Shown: one piece after another, positions 8,327 to 16,191 of the stretch | Layout: the number at the start of each line of letters is the position of its first letter | Numbering within the stretch: position 1 is the first letter of the stretch | Position numbers and translations under genes: made by a program | Source: Bog-473 sp963824195 | Lineage (GTDB): Bacteria > Actinomycetota > Acidimicrobiia > Acidimicrobiales > RAAP-2 | Direction: 5' to 3' | DNA length: 64,000 bases | Assembly (NCBI GenBank): GCA_963824195.1 | Contig: CAWGOJ010000004.1 | Coordinates: 35,321 to 99,320 of the forward strand | Notes under the pieces: generated by a model | The model's input: only the letters and a program-made list of their open reading frames with translations | Databases searched by the model: none | Told to the model about the DNA's origin: nothing

Positions 8327-9572
8327 AGCGGCGCTCCGTGTTGACCCGCCGGGGCGGCGGGGGTGGGATGCGGAGCCCGAGGAGCTTGGCCAGCGCGGGG
8401 ACAGAACCGGAGGCGTGGCGGGCCGCCTGACGGGCCACCTCGTCGTCGGGGATGGCCGCCGGCTTCACCGTGCGGCGCACTGGGGACGCCACGACGGCGT
8501 CGAGCAGCCGCATCCACTCCTCTGGCGCCAGATCGGCCGACATGGCCTCCCCGGCGGCGCTCGCGAGCCGGACGGCCAACTCGGCCGGGCAACGGGTCCC
8601 GGGCTCCGGGGGGCGGATGGAGGCCTCGACGGCCTGCAGCACCCGCCCGTCATCGAGCGCGTTCGCGATGCGGGCCAGCCACTCCTCCCGCAGGGCGGTC
8701 GTGCGCTGGTCGAGCGATTCCTGGAGCGCCTTCGCCAAGGTGCGCCCCTCCTCGTCCAGCGTGACGGTGCGCGAGGCGGCCACCACGGCGCGGAGCTCCC
8801 GCAGGCGGTAGTCCTTGCCGGCGGTCTGGGCCACCGTCGCGCGGTCCTTCCAGTCGGCCAGCCGGACCGTCGGGAGCAGCTCGTCGGCCATGGCGAGGAG
8901 CGCATCGGACGCCACAGGGGGCTTCCCAGCGGCCTTAGACGACGTGTTCTGGGCCTCGATGGCCTGCCGCACCGCCTGCAGGCCCCCGCGCAGGAGCTGC
9001 TCGGCCACGGGGATCTGCTCGGGACGCAGCGTTGCCAGCATGGCGTTGCGGTGGACGGTGGACGTCGGCGCGGCGGGACGCTCGCCGCGCGCCGGGCGCC
9101 CGTCGCCTTCGCCCGGGCGCCGCCCGCCGGTTCGCCGCGGGCCGCTCCCGCGGGGACGGTCGCCCCGCCCCTCGCGCGAGGCACCCTCTGCGTCGGCGCC
9201 TGCGCCGGGGCCGCGACGCCCGTCGCGGCGCTCCCCGCGTCCGCGCTCCCCCTCGTCGTCACGTCGCCGCTTCCCCGAACCCGCAGCGAAGATCACCGAC
9301 ACGTCGGGCGCCCGCTTCGGGGTGCCCTTCACCTCGATGCGTCCCTCCGTCTTCTCAGGCGATCGGACGGGCTTGGCCGAGGTGAGCGAAAGGACCTCGA
9401 TGCCCTCGAGGCCGACCTCGATGTCGGCCCGCAGGACGGCACCGACGGCCTCGCCGGACGGCACCAGTGAAGCGTCGACGGTGCCCTTGGGCTGGCGCGC
9501 CCCGGCGGCCCGCCAGGTCCACGACCCGTCGCCCATCCGGCTCGTCAGCTCAATATCAATCCGGCGTGACAT
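8307..9572 (-). CDS. Conserved hypothetical protein with RG-rich linker
   Basis: 421 residues, not assigned to a named family. The N-terminal domain (about 1-100) is beta-rich and starts with SRRIDIELTS. It is followed by a strongly basic, Arg/Gly/Glu-rich linker (about 100-165) and a helical C-terminal domain (about 170-410) with a STVHRNAMLATLRPEQIPVA segment. The composition suggests a nucleic-acid-associated or multi-partner cytoplasmic protein, which is inference only. Transcribed away from htrA; the 163-bp gap between them holds both promoters. Confidence 0.7.
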   Translation of the reverse strand: MSRRIDIELTSRMGDGSWTWRAAGARQPKGTVDASLVPSGEAVGAVLRADIEVGLEGIEVLSLTSAKPVRSPEKTEGRIEVKGTPKRAPDVSVIFAAGSGKRRRDDEGERGRGERRDGRRGPGAGADAEGASREGRGDRPRGSGPRRTGGRRPGEGDGRPARGERPAAPTSTVHRNAMLATLRPEQIPVAEQLLRGGLQAVRQAIEAQNTSSKAAGKPPVASDALLAMADELLPTVRLADWKDRATVAQTAGKDYRLRELRAVVAASRTVTLDEEGRTLAKALQESLDQRTTALREEWLARIANALDDGRVLQAVEASIRPPEPGTRCPAELAVRLASAAGEAMSADLAPEEWMRLLDAVVASPVRRTVKPAAIPDDEVARQAARHASGSVPALAKLLGLRIPPPPPRRVNTERRFSPTGG

Positions 9573-9735
9573 GCGGCGGACACGCTACCTCGCCTGGCAC
9601 CGTGCCCTGATGACGGCCGCGGATCTGCATCCCATAACATGGGTCGGACGTCCGCGGAGTGCGGGAGCCGCCGGGACGGGTAACCACCCATCGTGAAGCG
9701 GTGTGACGGAACCACGTCCCTTCAGGAGGATCCAC

Positions 9736-11316
9736 ATGAGTGAGGACACCGAGCAGCCAGGACCTGAGTCCGCTGCCGGCGCGCCCGAGGCGACCCCTCC
9801 GGCAGAACCCTCCGTCGAGCCACCAGCCACCTCGCCGCCGGCGACCGGGAGCCCCGGCGACGCGAGCCCGGCCGAGGAGCCGGCCTCGCCACCGATCCCA
9901 CCCCCGATCGCACCGTCGTCGTACCCACCGCCACCCGCCTGGCCGTCACCGGGGCGTGACGACACCCAGCCGACGCCCCCGATCGCGCCGGCGGCGGTCC
10001 CGTTCTCCTACCCGCCCCCGCCCGACCTGACCCTGACCGGTGCGCCGGAGCCCACGCGCGGCACCTCGGGCGGGGCGTCAGGCCGGTTCCGCACCTGGCT
10101 CCCGGTGGCCATCGTGGCGGCACTCATCGGTGGGGCGGTGGGCGCTGCGGTCACCGCCATCGCCGACCACAACGGCAACAGCGGCACCTCCGGCGTCACC
10201 ATCCACGAGAGCAACGCGTCGCCCGGCGCCGCCGTGCTCAGCGGCAACGTCACCATCCCCCAGCTGGTCGACAAAGTCATCAACGCCGTGGTGTCGATCG
10301 ACGTCAAGTCCGGGGGGAACGAGGACGAGGGCACGGGCATGATCATCACGTCCAACGGGGAGGTGATCACGAACAACCACGTGATCGAGCTCTACAGCGA
10401 GGGCGGCGGCACCGGTTCCATCACGGTCACCGAGTACGGGCAGACCAAGGCGCTGCCGGCGACGCTCATCGGCTACGACCAGACCAAGGACGTGGCGCTG
10501 CTCAAGATCAACAACGCATCGAACCTGCCCTCGGTGACCTTCGGCGACTCGTCCAAGGCCGTGGTGGGTGACGCCGTGGTGGCGATCGGCAACGCACTGG
10601 GATTGTCGGCCGGCACGCCCACGGTCACCCAGGGAATCGTCTCGGCTCTCGGGCGCTCTGTCACCGCGGGTGGCGTGGGCACGCAGACCGAGACGCTGCA
10701 GAACCTCATCCAGACCGACGCCGCCATCAACGCCGGCAACTCTGGGGGGCCGCTGATCGACACGGCGGGCCAGGTCATCGCCATGAACACCGCCGTCGCC
10801 GGGACCTCCAGCGACGGCACGTCGTCGCAGAACATCGGCTTTGCCATTCCCATCGCCCAAGTGGAGTCCCTGCTGCCCGAGCTCCAGAAGGGCGGCCAGG
10901 CCGGAAGCGGAGGCGGCTACCTTGGTGTCGACATCACCACCCTGACTCCCGCTCTCCGCCAGCAGTACGGCTTCACGCCGACGTCGGGTGCGGTGATCCT
11001 GAGCGTGGTCTCCGGGTCGCCGGCCGCCAAGGCGGGCCTGGTCCAGGGCGACGTCATCGTGAACATCGCCGGCACCACCATCACCTCGGCCGAGGATCTT
11101 CAGAAGGTGATCCAGAACGCCAAGCCGGGACAGTCGGTGAGCATCACGTACTACGTCGGTGACAGCAAGCGGACGACGACGGCGACGCTGGGGAACCAGC
11201 AGGAGGCCCAGCAGCAGCAGTCGCAGTCGGGCAGCACCACGAACCCGTTCGGCGGGGGAGGGTTCCCCGGCTTCGGCAACTCCGGGAGTAGCGGGAGTAC
11301 CGGGAGTACCCCCTAG
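9736..11316 (+). CDS. Membrane-anchored HtrA/DegP-type serine protease with PDZ domain
   Basis: 526 residues from the ATG at 9736, chosen because AGGAGGA at 9724-9730 sits 5 nt upstream; an earlier in-frame start lacks this. A Pro-rich cytoplasmic region (1-115) precedes one membrane segment (about 121-142) and an extracytoplasmic trypsin-like domain. The visible triad is His215 (NNHVI), Asp252 (KDVALLKI) and Ser336 (GNSGGPL). A PDZ domain spans about 390-485. The tail is Gln-rich and then Gly/Phe/Ser-rich (NPFGGGGFPGFGNSGSS), like the tails of the export operon at 16-22 kb. Role: envelope protein quality control or processing, by family. Confidence 0.93.
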   Translation: MSEDTEQPGPESAAGAPEATPPAEPSVEPPATSPPATGSPGDASPAEEPASPPIPPPIAPSSYPPPPAWPSPGRDDTQPTPPIAPAAVPFSYPPPPDLTLTGAPEPTRGTSGGASGRFRTWLPVAIVAALIGGAVGAAVTAIADHNGNSGTSGVTIHESNASPGAAVLSGNVTIPQLVDKVINAVVSIDVKSGGNEDEGTGMIITSNGEVITNNHVIELYSEGGGTGSITVTEYGQTKALPATLIGYDQTKDVALLKINNASNLPSVTFGDSSKAVVGDAVVAIGNALGLSAGTPTVTQGIVSALGRSVTAGGVGTQTETLQNLIQTDAAINAGNSGGPLIDTAGQVIAMNTAVAGTSSDGTSSQNIGFAIPIAQVESLLPELQKGGQAGSGGGYLGVDITTLTPALRQQYGFTPTSGAVILSVVSGSPAAKAGLVQGDVIVNIAGTTITSAEDLQKVIQNAKPGQSVSITYYVGDSKRTTTATLGNQQEAQQQQSQSGSTTNPFGGGGFPGFGNSGSSGSTGSTP

Positions 11317-11820
11317 TCAGCCGGTCGTGGCCGGCGGGACGTCGAAGTTCCGGTCTGGATGGGCGGGCGGAACGTTCATCGAACCTCCGCTCGGCTGCCA
11401 CCCACTGGCCTCGATGTCCTCGAGCACGTGCGCCATGTTGTAGGTGTCCTCCTCGTAGGAGAACTTCCCGTCGCCGGCGTAGATGAGGCGCGAGTACCCG
11501 GACTGGCGGTACGGCGTTCCGTCCGGCCTCGTGCGCGGCATGATCTGCGTCCACTTGACCACGACGTCGTTCCCCTCAATCGCCGTGAACTCAATGGGGA
11601 ACTTCCAATCCTCCATGCCCACCATGGAGTCGACCAGCCACCGCGCGATGGTCTCGCGACCCTCGAGGCGGCCCCAGGCGCCGTCGATGTACACCGCATC
11701 CTCTGTGTAGAAGTCGGCCAGGACCCCGAAGGCGTCCGGCTCGAGCCCTTCGTCGATCCGGCGACGCAACTCGTGGTAGCGATCCACGGTCGCCCGGACC
11801 TCCTCACGCGGAAACGCCAT
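11317..11820 (-). CDS. NTF2/SnoaL-like domain protein
   Basis: 167 residues from the ATG at 11820, preceded by a good GGGAGGG ribosome-binding site. The longer upstream frame is a shadow of the pyrophosphatase gene. The alpha+beta NTF2-like fold is recognisable in FYTEDAVYIDGAWGRLEGRE, followed by ARWLVDSMVGMEDW and a later WTQIMPR strand. Members are small ligand-binding enzymes or polyketide-type cyclases and many are uncharacterised. It is the last gene of a leftward cluster with ppa, fae-like and the 2OG oxygenase. Confidence 0.8.
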   Translation of the reverse strand: MAFPREEVRATVDRYHELRRRIDEGLEPDAFGVLADFYTEDAVYIDGAWGRLEGRETIARWLVDSMVGMEDWKFPIEFTAIEGNDVVVKWTQIMPRTRPDGTPYRQSGYSRLIYAGDGKFSYEEDTYNMAHVLEDIEASGWQPSGGSMNVPPAHPDRNFDVPPATTG

Positions 11821-11833
11821 GGTCCACCCTCCC

Positions 11834-12385
11834 TCAGCGGCCTGCCGCGTGCTCGCGGTAGGCCTTCCGGCACGATTCCAGCTCGGCCAGCGCCTTCTCA
11901 CGATCGCCGAACCCCTGCACCTCGGTCGACTTCTGCGGCTCGAGGTCCTTGTAAATGCTGAAGAAGTGGGCGATCTCGTTGCGCAGGTGCTCGGGCACGT
12001 CCTCGATGTCGACGGCACCGTCCCACTGAGGATCGTGCTCCAGGACGCAGATCAGCTTGGCGTCGACGCCCTTCTCGTCGCGCATGGAGAACATGCCCAG
12101 GATCCTGACCCGGACGACGCAGCCGGGGAAGGTGGGATCGGCAACGAGCACGAGCGCGTCGAGCGGGTCACCGTCGCCCGCAAGCGTGTCGTCCACGAAG
12201 CCGTAGTCCGCCGGATAGGTGGTGGCCGTGAAGAGGCGGCGGTCCAGCCGGATGACGTGCTGCGCGTGGTCGTACTCGTACTTGTTGCGACTGCCGGTGG
12301 GGATCTCGATCACCACATCGATCGCCTCGTCGGGGCGGGTGCCGGGCACCGGCCCACCGTAGTGCTCAGGGGCGGTAGTACGCAT
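11834..12385 (-). CDS. ppa: Inorganic pyrophosphatase
   Basis: Soluble family I pyrophosphatase, hydrolysing PPi to phosphate and pulling biosynthetic reactions forward. 183 residues with VIEIPTGSRNKYEYD (metal and substrate binding), YPADYGFVDDTLAGDGDPLDALV (the DxDPxD metal site) and the IYKDLEP segment. Its start overlaps the preceding fae-like gene by 20 bp. An internal GTG 12 codons later is also possible and would place the N-terminus nearer to other family members. Confidence 0.95.
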   Translation of the reverse strand: MRTTAPEHYGGPVPGTRPDEAIDVVIEIPTGSRNKYEYDHAQHVIRLDRRLFTATTYPADYGFVDDTLAGDGDPLDALVLVADPTFPGCVVRVRILGMFSMRDEKGVDAKLICVLEHDPQWDGAVDIEDVPEHLRNEIAHFFSIYKDLEPQKSTEVQGFGDREKALAELESCRKAYREHAAGR

Positions 12386-12863
12386 TGGTCGGCGCGTGCC
12401 GCGCCGCCAGCGCGTCGGAGACCGTCGGGTTCCCCGCCCGGCCGGCCCTGAGCGCCAGGAGCGTCGCCGCCTTGTTGTTCTCGAACACCGCCCGCTCCTC
12501 GGCCGCCTGCGGGTTCACCCAGACCGCGGCAATGAGGAGTAGCGACGCCACCTCGCCCTCGGGCACGGTGCCCTCGGCCACGGCCTCCATCACCCCCGCG
12601 GCGACGCCGGCGTGCGCCGCGCCCCAGGTGAGGGTGGCGTGGCGCTCGCCCTCGATGGCCGCCTTGTTGACAAAGAGGGTGAAGGGACGGACTGCGGTGC
12701 CGGGCGCCACGGTGGCCACGAAGGCCACATGACCTGCCCGGGGCGTGGCCAACGCCGTCACCCACGCGGTCTCGACGGGACCGCCCGTCTCACCGAGCAC
12801 CGTGTTCACATGGGCGGCCTCGGCGCCCTCGCCGACGAACGACTCGCCGAAGTCGGTGCTCAT
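12366..12863 (-). CDS. Formaldehyde-activating enzyme (Fae) family protein
   Basis: 165 residues aligning by eye over their whole length with Fae, which condenses formaldehyde with tetrahydromethanopterin. The N-terminal GESFVGEGAEAAHVN keeps the catalytic His (His18; His17 in methylotroph Fae). The LFVNKAAIEGERHATLTWGA segment and the alternating GVMEAVAEG helix also match. No methanopterin genes are in the window, so the substrate may be another carrier, or the protein may handle formaldehyde released by demethylating oxygenases. The neighbour is a 2OG-Fe(II) oxygenase, 4 bp upstream. Family is clear, reaction inferred. Confidence 0.82.
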   Translation of the reverse strand: MSTDFGESFVGEGAEAAHVNTVLGETGGPVETAWVTALATPRAGHVAFVATVAPGTAVRPFTLFVNKAAIEGERHATLTWGAAHAGVAAGVMEAVAEGTVPEGEVASLLLIAAVWVNPQAAEERAVFENNKAATLLALRAGRAGNPTVSDALAARHAPTNAYYRP

Positions 12864-12867
12864 GTGG

Positions 12868-13842
12868 TCACGGCCAGGTCTCGGGGGGCACGTCCAGCGC
12901 CTCCGTACGCCCGTAGCGGTCCGCCCGCAGGAGGTCGCTGCCCATGGTGCCCGGCTTCGTGTCGTAGGCGAGGAGGCCGACGTGACGCCAACGGCCGCCG
13001 ACGATGGGACTGACGCGGTGCAACGAGTGGCGACCCTCGAAGATCAGGAGGGTGCCCGGCGTCATGGGTAGTGTCTCGACCCGCGACCGGTCGCCCGAGA
13101 GCACCGCGGCGACCTGGTCGTAGCGCTCGTCCTCGACGCTGCGGAGGCGCGGCACGACCTCGAAGTCCCCGCCGGCCTCGGCGGGCTGGATGGCGAGCGA
13201 GACGACGAAGTCCGTCTGGTCGAAGTGCCACTGCAGCTGGTCTCCCTCGCCCATCACTGCGAGGTTGAGCGCGCCGAAGGGGTCCGCGTACCGGAAGATC
13301 GGGCCGCGGTCGAGCGCGGCCTCTATCAGGTCCTTGAGCGGGTCCCACTCGTAGAGGCAGCGCAACGGCGAATGGAGCGGCGTGACGTCGTAGGCGACGG
13401 CGCGCACGGCGTAGTCGGCGAAGTGCAGGCGCGGGTGGTCCGGGGGCAGCGCGAAGTCGGGGAACTCGAGGTAGGCCGTGCCCTGGCCGCCTGAGGCGTG
13501 GGCGCGGGGCGCAAGCGCATCGGCGTCACGCACGAGCTCGGCGACGCCGGCGGGGGAGAGGAAGCCGGGTATCTCGGCCGCCCCACGCGCCAAGAGCTGC
13601 CGGCGCCCCTCGGCCACGACGCCGGCATAGGCGTTGGACTGCTGCGTGGTGACCGGATAACGCTCCAGGTCAACGAGCCGGGCGGGGTCACTACCGGGGA
13701 CGGGCACCGACAACCGACCGTACCAGCTGCCCGTCCGCGTCAGCCACGATCGGCCGACGCCATCGAAGTGGCCGCGCCGCCCTCCCGAGGACCGTGCGAA
13801 CGTGGGTGCGAGCACCCCGTGGACGAAGGGGTCAAAAGGCAA
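12868..13842 (-). CDS. 2-oxoglutarate/Fe(II)-dependent oxygenase, HalD/ArpA-like
   Basis: Up to 324 residues; a GTG at 13707 would give a shorter protein starting VPVPGSDPARL and may be the real start, because the first 45 residues look unlike the rest. The double-stranded beta-helix metal site reads WHFDQTDFVVSL (His-x-Asp), with a distal His in the EGRHSLHRVSPI segment and the 2OG-binding Arg in GGRWRHVG. The intact Asp argues for a hydroxylase rather than a halogenase, where it is Gly or Ala. It is followed immediately by the fae-like gene. If it demethylates a substrate it would release formaldehyde. Confidence 0.8.
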   Translation of the reverse strand: MPFDPFVHGVLAPTFARSSGGRRGHFDGVGRSWLTRTGSWYGRLSVPVPGSDPARLVDLERYPVTTQQSNAYAGVVAEGRRQLLARGAAEIPGFLSPAGVAELVRDADALAPRAHASGGQGTAYLEFPDFALPPDHPRLHFADYAVRAVAYDVTPLHSPLRCLYEWDPLKDLIEAALDRGPIFRYADPFGALNLAVMGEGDQLQWHFDQTDFVVSLAIQPAEAGGDFEVVPRLRSVEDERYDQVAAVLSGDRSRVETLPMTPGTLLIFEGRHSLHRVSPIVGGRWRHVGLLAYDTKPGTMGSDLLRADRYGRTEALDVPPETWP

Positions 13843-14995
13843 TCATCCGATGTGCGAACGTCACGACCCAGAGGACAGCGATCACGGCAGCGACGAACCT
13901 CAAATCCCTTTCGGAATCCAAGAGAAGGACCACGGACAGCACGTAGAGATCCTCGAATCCTCTGAAGTCTGCATGGCTGAGCCAGAGCGCACGGGACAAG
14001 GAGATGCACAGGGCTGCCGCGAAGACCCATGCCCACTTCTCGTGTGCGGGCGCGCGTGAACGCCGCAACACTGTGCCGGCAGACACAGCGACCTGGGCGA
14101 GTCCGGCGAGCTCGGCCCACCAAATGACGGCATGTTCGGATGGAAGGAGACCCACGTACTGCCACATGGCCACAGCTGCGGACTCAAATGGCGCGGTGAT
14201 GTTGTTGGTGGTATCCGTGCGCAACGGAATCGCGCCATAGAGGGACCATCCGACGAACTCCCAACCGACGTAGGCCAGCGCGGGCAACAGCCATGCCACA
14301 TCGGTTTGGCCGGGGCGGTCTCTCCCTCGCACAAAAGCGATCACTCTCGCGAAGGCGAGCCCGCCGACGACCACAAATGCGGTCTCCCGGCTCAACACGG
14401 CCGCTGACAGAGCAACGGCGGCCCACACGGAACGCTGGCGTCGGAGCAAAAGCAGGCCCACGAGGACGAAGAGAACCTCGCAGATCTCGGTCAGATCCCT
14501 CCCCAACGTGAAGAGGAATCCGAAATATCCCGCGACGAGGAGGCCGTATGCGGGGTGTCGGTTGCACTGGTATGCGAGCTACGCACTGACACCGGCAAGG
14601 ACCGCGAGGGCGAGGACGTTGACCAGGACCAGTGACCGCGGGACGAGTCCGTGCCTTCCACCCGCTGCCAGCCACACCAGCAACGAATACGTGATCCGTT
14701 GCACGCGATATGCGTTGTCGAACGTGATGCCGTATGCGGTGTGACGGAGGTCGAACGGATCGAGCGCCAAACGGTAATAGAACTGACCGTCGTATCCGGA
14801 ACCTGAAGCGATTGTGATTCCAATCGGAGTCTTGCCCGGCTGCGCAAAGGTGGTTCCGACCCCGATGAAGCGGCTGAGGTTGCCATGCGCGAAGAATTCC
14901 AGCCGCCCCAAGGTGAACACGCCAGCTGCGAGACCGGCGAGAACGCCAACGAGCGGGGGCATCAGTCGATCCTGAGCCGATGCCGTGCGTCGCAT
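13832..14995 (-). pseudogene. Membrane glycosyltransferase-like gene interrupted by an amber codon
   Basis: Two open segments (14579-14995 and 13832-14506) lie in the same frame. Reading through the TAG at 14579-14581 gives one continuous polytopic protein of about 387 residues. The N-terminal part carries SGYDGQFYYRLALDPFDLRH, typical of GT39/GT-C-like transferases that use polyprenyl-linked sugars. Multiple hydrophobic helices follow up to the C-terminus. The bridge after the stop (LAYQCNRHPAYG, then a hydrophobic segment) is normal coding sequence, so a single point mutation or base-call error is the simplest explanation. Its end overlaps the longest version of the oxygenase gene by 11 bp. 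Confidence 0.75.
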
Positions 14996-15125
14996 ATAGG
15001 TGCTTAGTTAGCGGCGCCGAGATGTGGGACGGCTGATTGCGGGCTGTCAGTCCGCTGGCAAGACGTGACCACTCATCGGGAACCCCACACAGAGAGCGGT
15101 TCGATTCGCAAGGGCGTGCACCCGT

Positions 15126-16142
15126 TCATTGCGAGCCTCTCTCGCGCGTCACGGTCCGGGTGGAACCGGCGCTTGTCGCGGCGGCCAACGCTCCACCCGT
15201 GCTGAGAACGCTCACGAAGAGGGCACGCCGACTTCCCGTTCCGCCGGGACTGCCATCCGTCCAGGCCGAGAACACGAGAAAGTCCCGATCTTGGCCCACG
15301 AAGACGTCGGGTCCGCCCGGTCCGGCCATGCCGGGCTGCGAGGACAGGACGACGTGCGTGTCCGCTTGGTCGCACGGTCCCAGGGGCGAGGTGCACGTCG
15401 TGAGCCCGATCGCGTAGTGGCTGGTGTCCCAACGGTTGGCACTGAAGAAGAGATCGAGGTGCCCTCCGATGTCAGCGAGCGCGGGACCCTCGACGATGCC
15501 GTCCTCCCACCCCTGGCTGGCCGTCAGGAGCACAGCCGGGCTCCCGATCAGGGAGGAGTCCAGCTGTGAGAGCCGCTGGGCGAAGATCTCACCTGGTTGG
15601 TCTTTTCCCGTGTCGGCCTTCCAAACGAGAAAATCGCCCGCCGCGGTGCGAAAGACCGACGGGTCGATGGCTCCTTGATGATCAGAGCAGATCAACGGGC
15701 TCGGCGACGTGTCGAGGAAGGGCCCCGTCGGGGACGGGGCGACGGCGCGACCGATGCATTCCTCGCCGTTCGTATCGAGAGTGCTGAAGAAGGCCTCGTA
15801 ACCGCCGCTGGGAGCCGCGGCGACCGACGGTGCCCAGGTGAAGCCGCTGAGGTCGGCTGCCCAAGAGGGAAGGAAGGCCATGGCATCACCGAGGCGCTGC
15901 CAATGGACCAAATCGCTCGAGCTCATGACGGGCAAATTCTCTCCGTCGACATTCGTGCTGTAGGCGTAGTAGGTGCCTCCGACGAAGAGGGTGCTCGGAT
16001 CCGGGAAGTCTCCGTCGTAGACAACCCGCGGCGTTCCGATGGACAGCCCATCCGATGTCGCGGTTGCGGCGCCGGCACTCTCCGCACCGCAGAACCCCAG
16101 ACCGAAGACGATGACAGCGCAGCACAGACCAAGCGTTCTCAT
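15126..16142 (-). CDS. Secreted glycoside hydrolase family 43-like protein
   Basis: 338 residues from the ATG at 16142, which gives a clean signal peptide (MRTLGLCCAVIVFGLGFCGA, cleavage near residue 25-30). A five-bladed propeller pattern is suggested by DGDFPDPSTLFVGGTYYAYS (general-base Asp), GAIDPSVF (middle Asp) and DGIVEGPALA (acid Glu), the three GH43 positions. Likely acts outside the cell on arabinan, xylan or related glycans; specificity cannot be told. It lies between the broken glycosyltransferase and the export operon, with no clear shared transcription. Confidence 0.82.
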   Translation of the reverse strand: MRTLGLCCAVIVFGLGFCGAESAGAATATSDGLSIGTPRVVYDGDFPDPSTLFVGGTYYAYSTNVDGENLPVMSSSDLVHWQRLGDAMAFLPSWAADLSGFTWAPSVAAAPSGGYEAFFSTLDTNGEECIGRAVAPSPTGPFLDTSPSPLICSDHQGAIDPSVFRTAAGDFLVWKADTGKDQPGEIFAQRLSQLDSSLIGSPAVLLTASQGWEDGIVEGPALADIGGHLDLFFSANRWDTSHYAIGLTTCTSPLGPCDQADTHVVLSSQPGMAGPGGPDVFVGQDRDFLVFSAWTDGSPGGTGSRRALFVSVLSTGGALAAATSAGSTRTVTRERGSQ

Positions 16143-16191
16143 TGAGGCGACTTCACACCTCGTGGTGGCGGCCCGCCCGACGCACGCGGGA

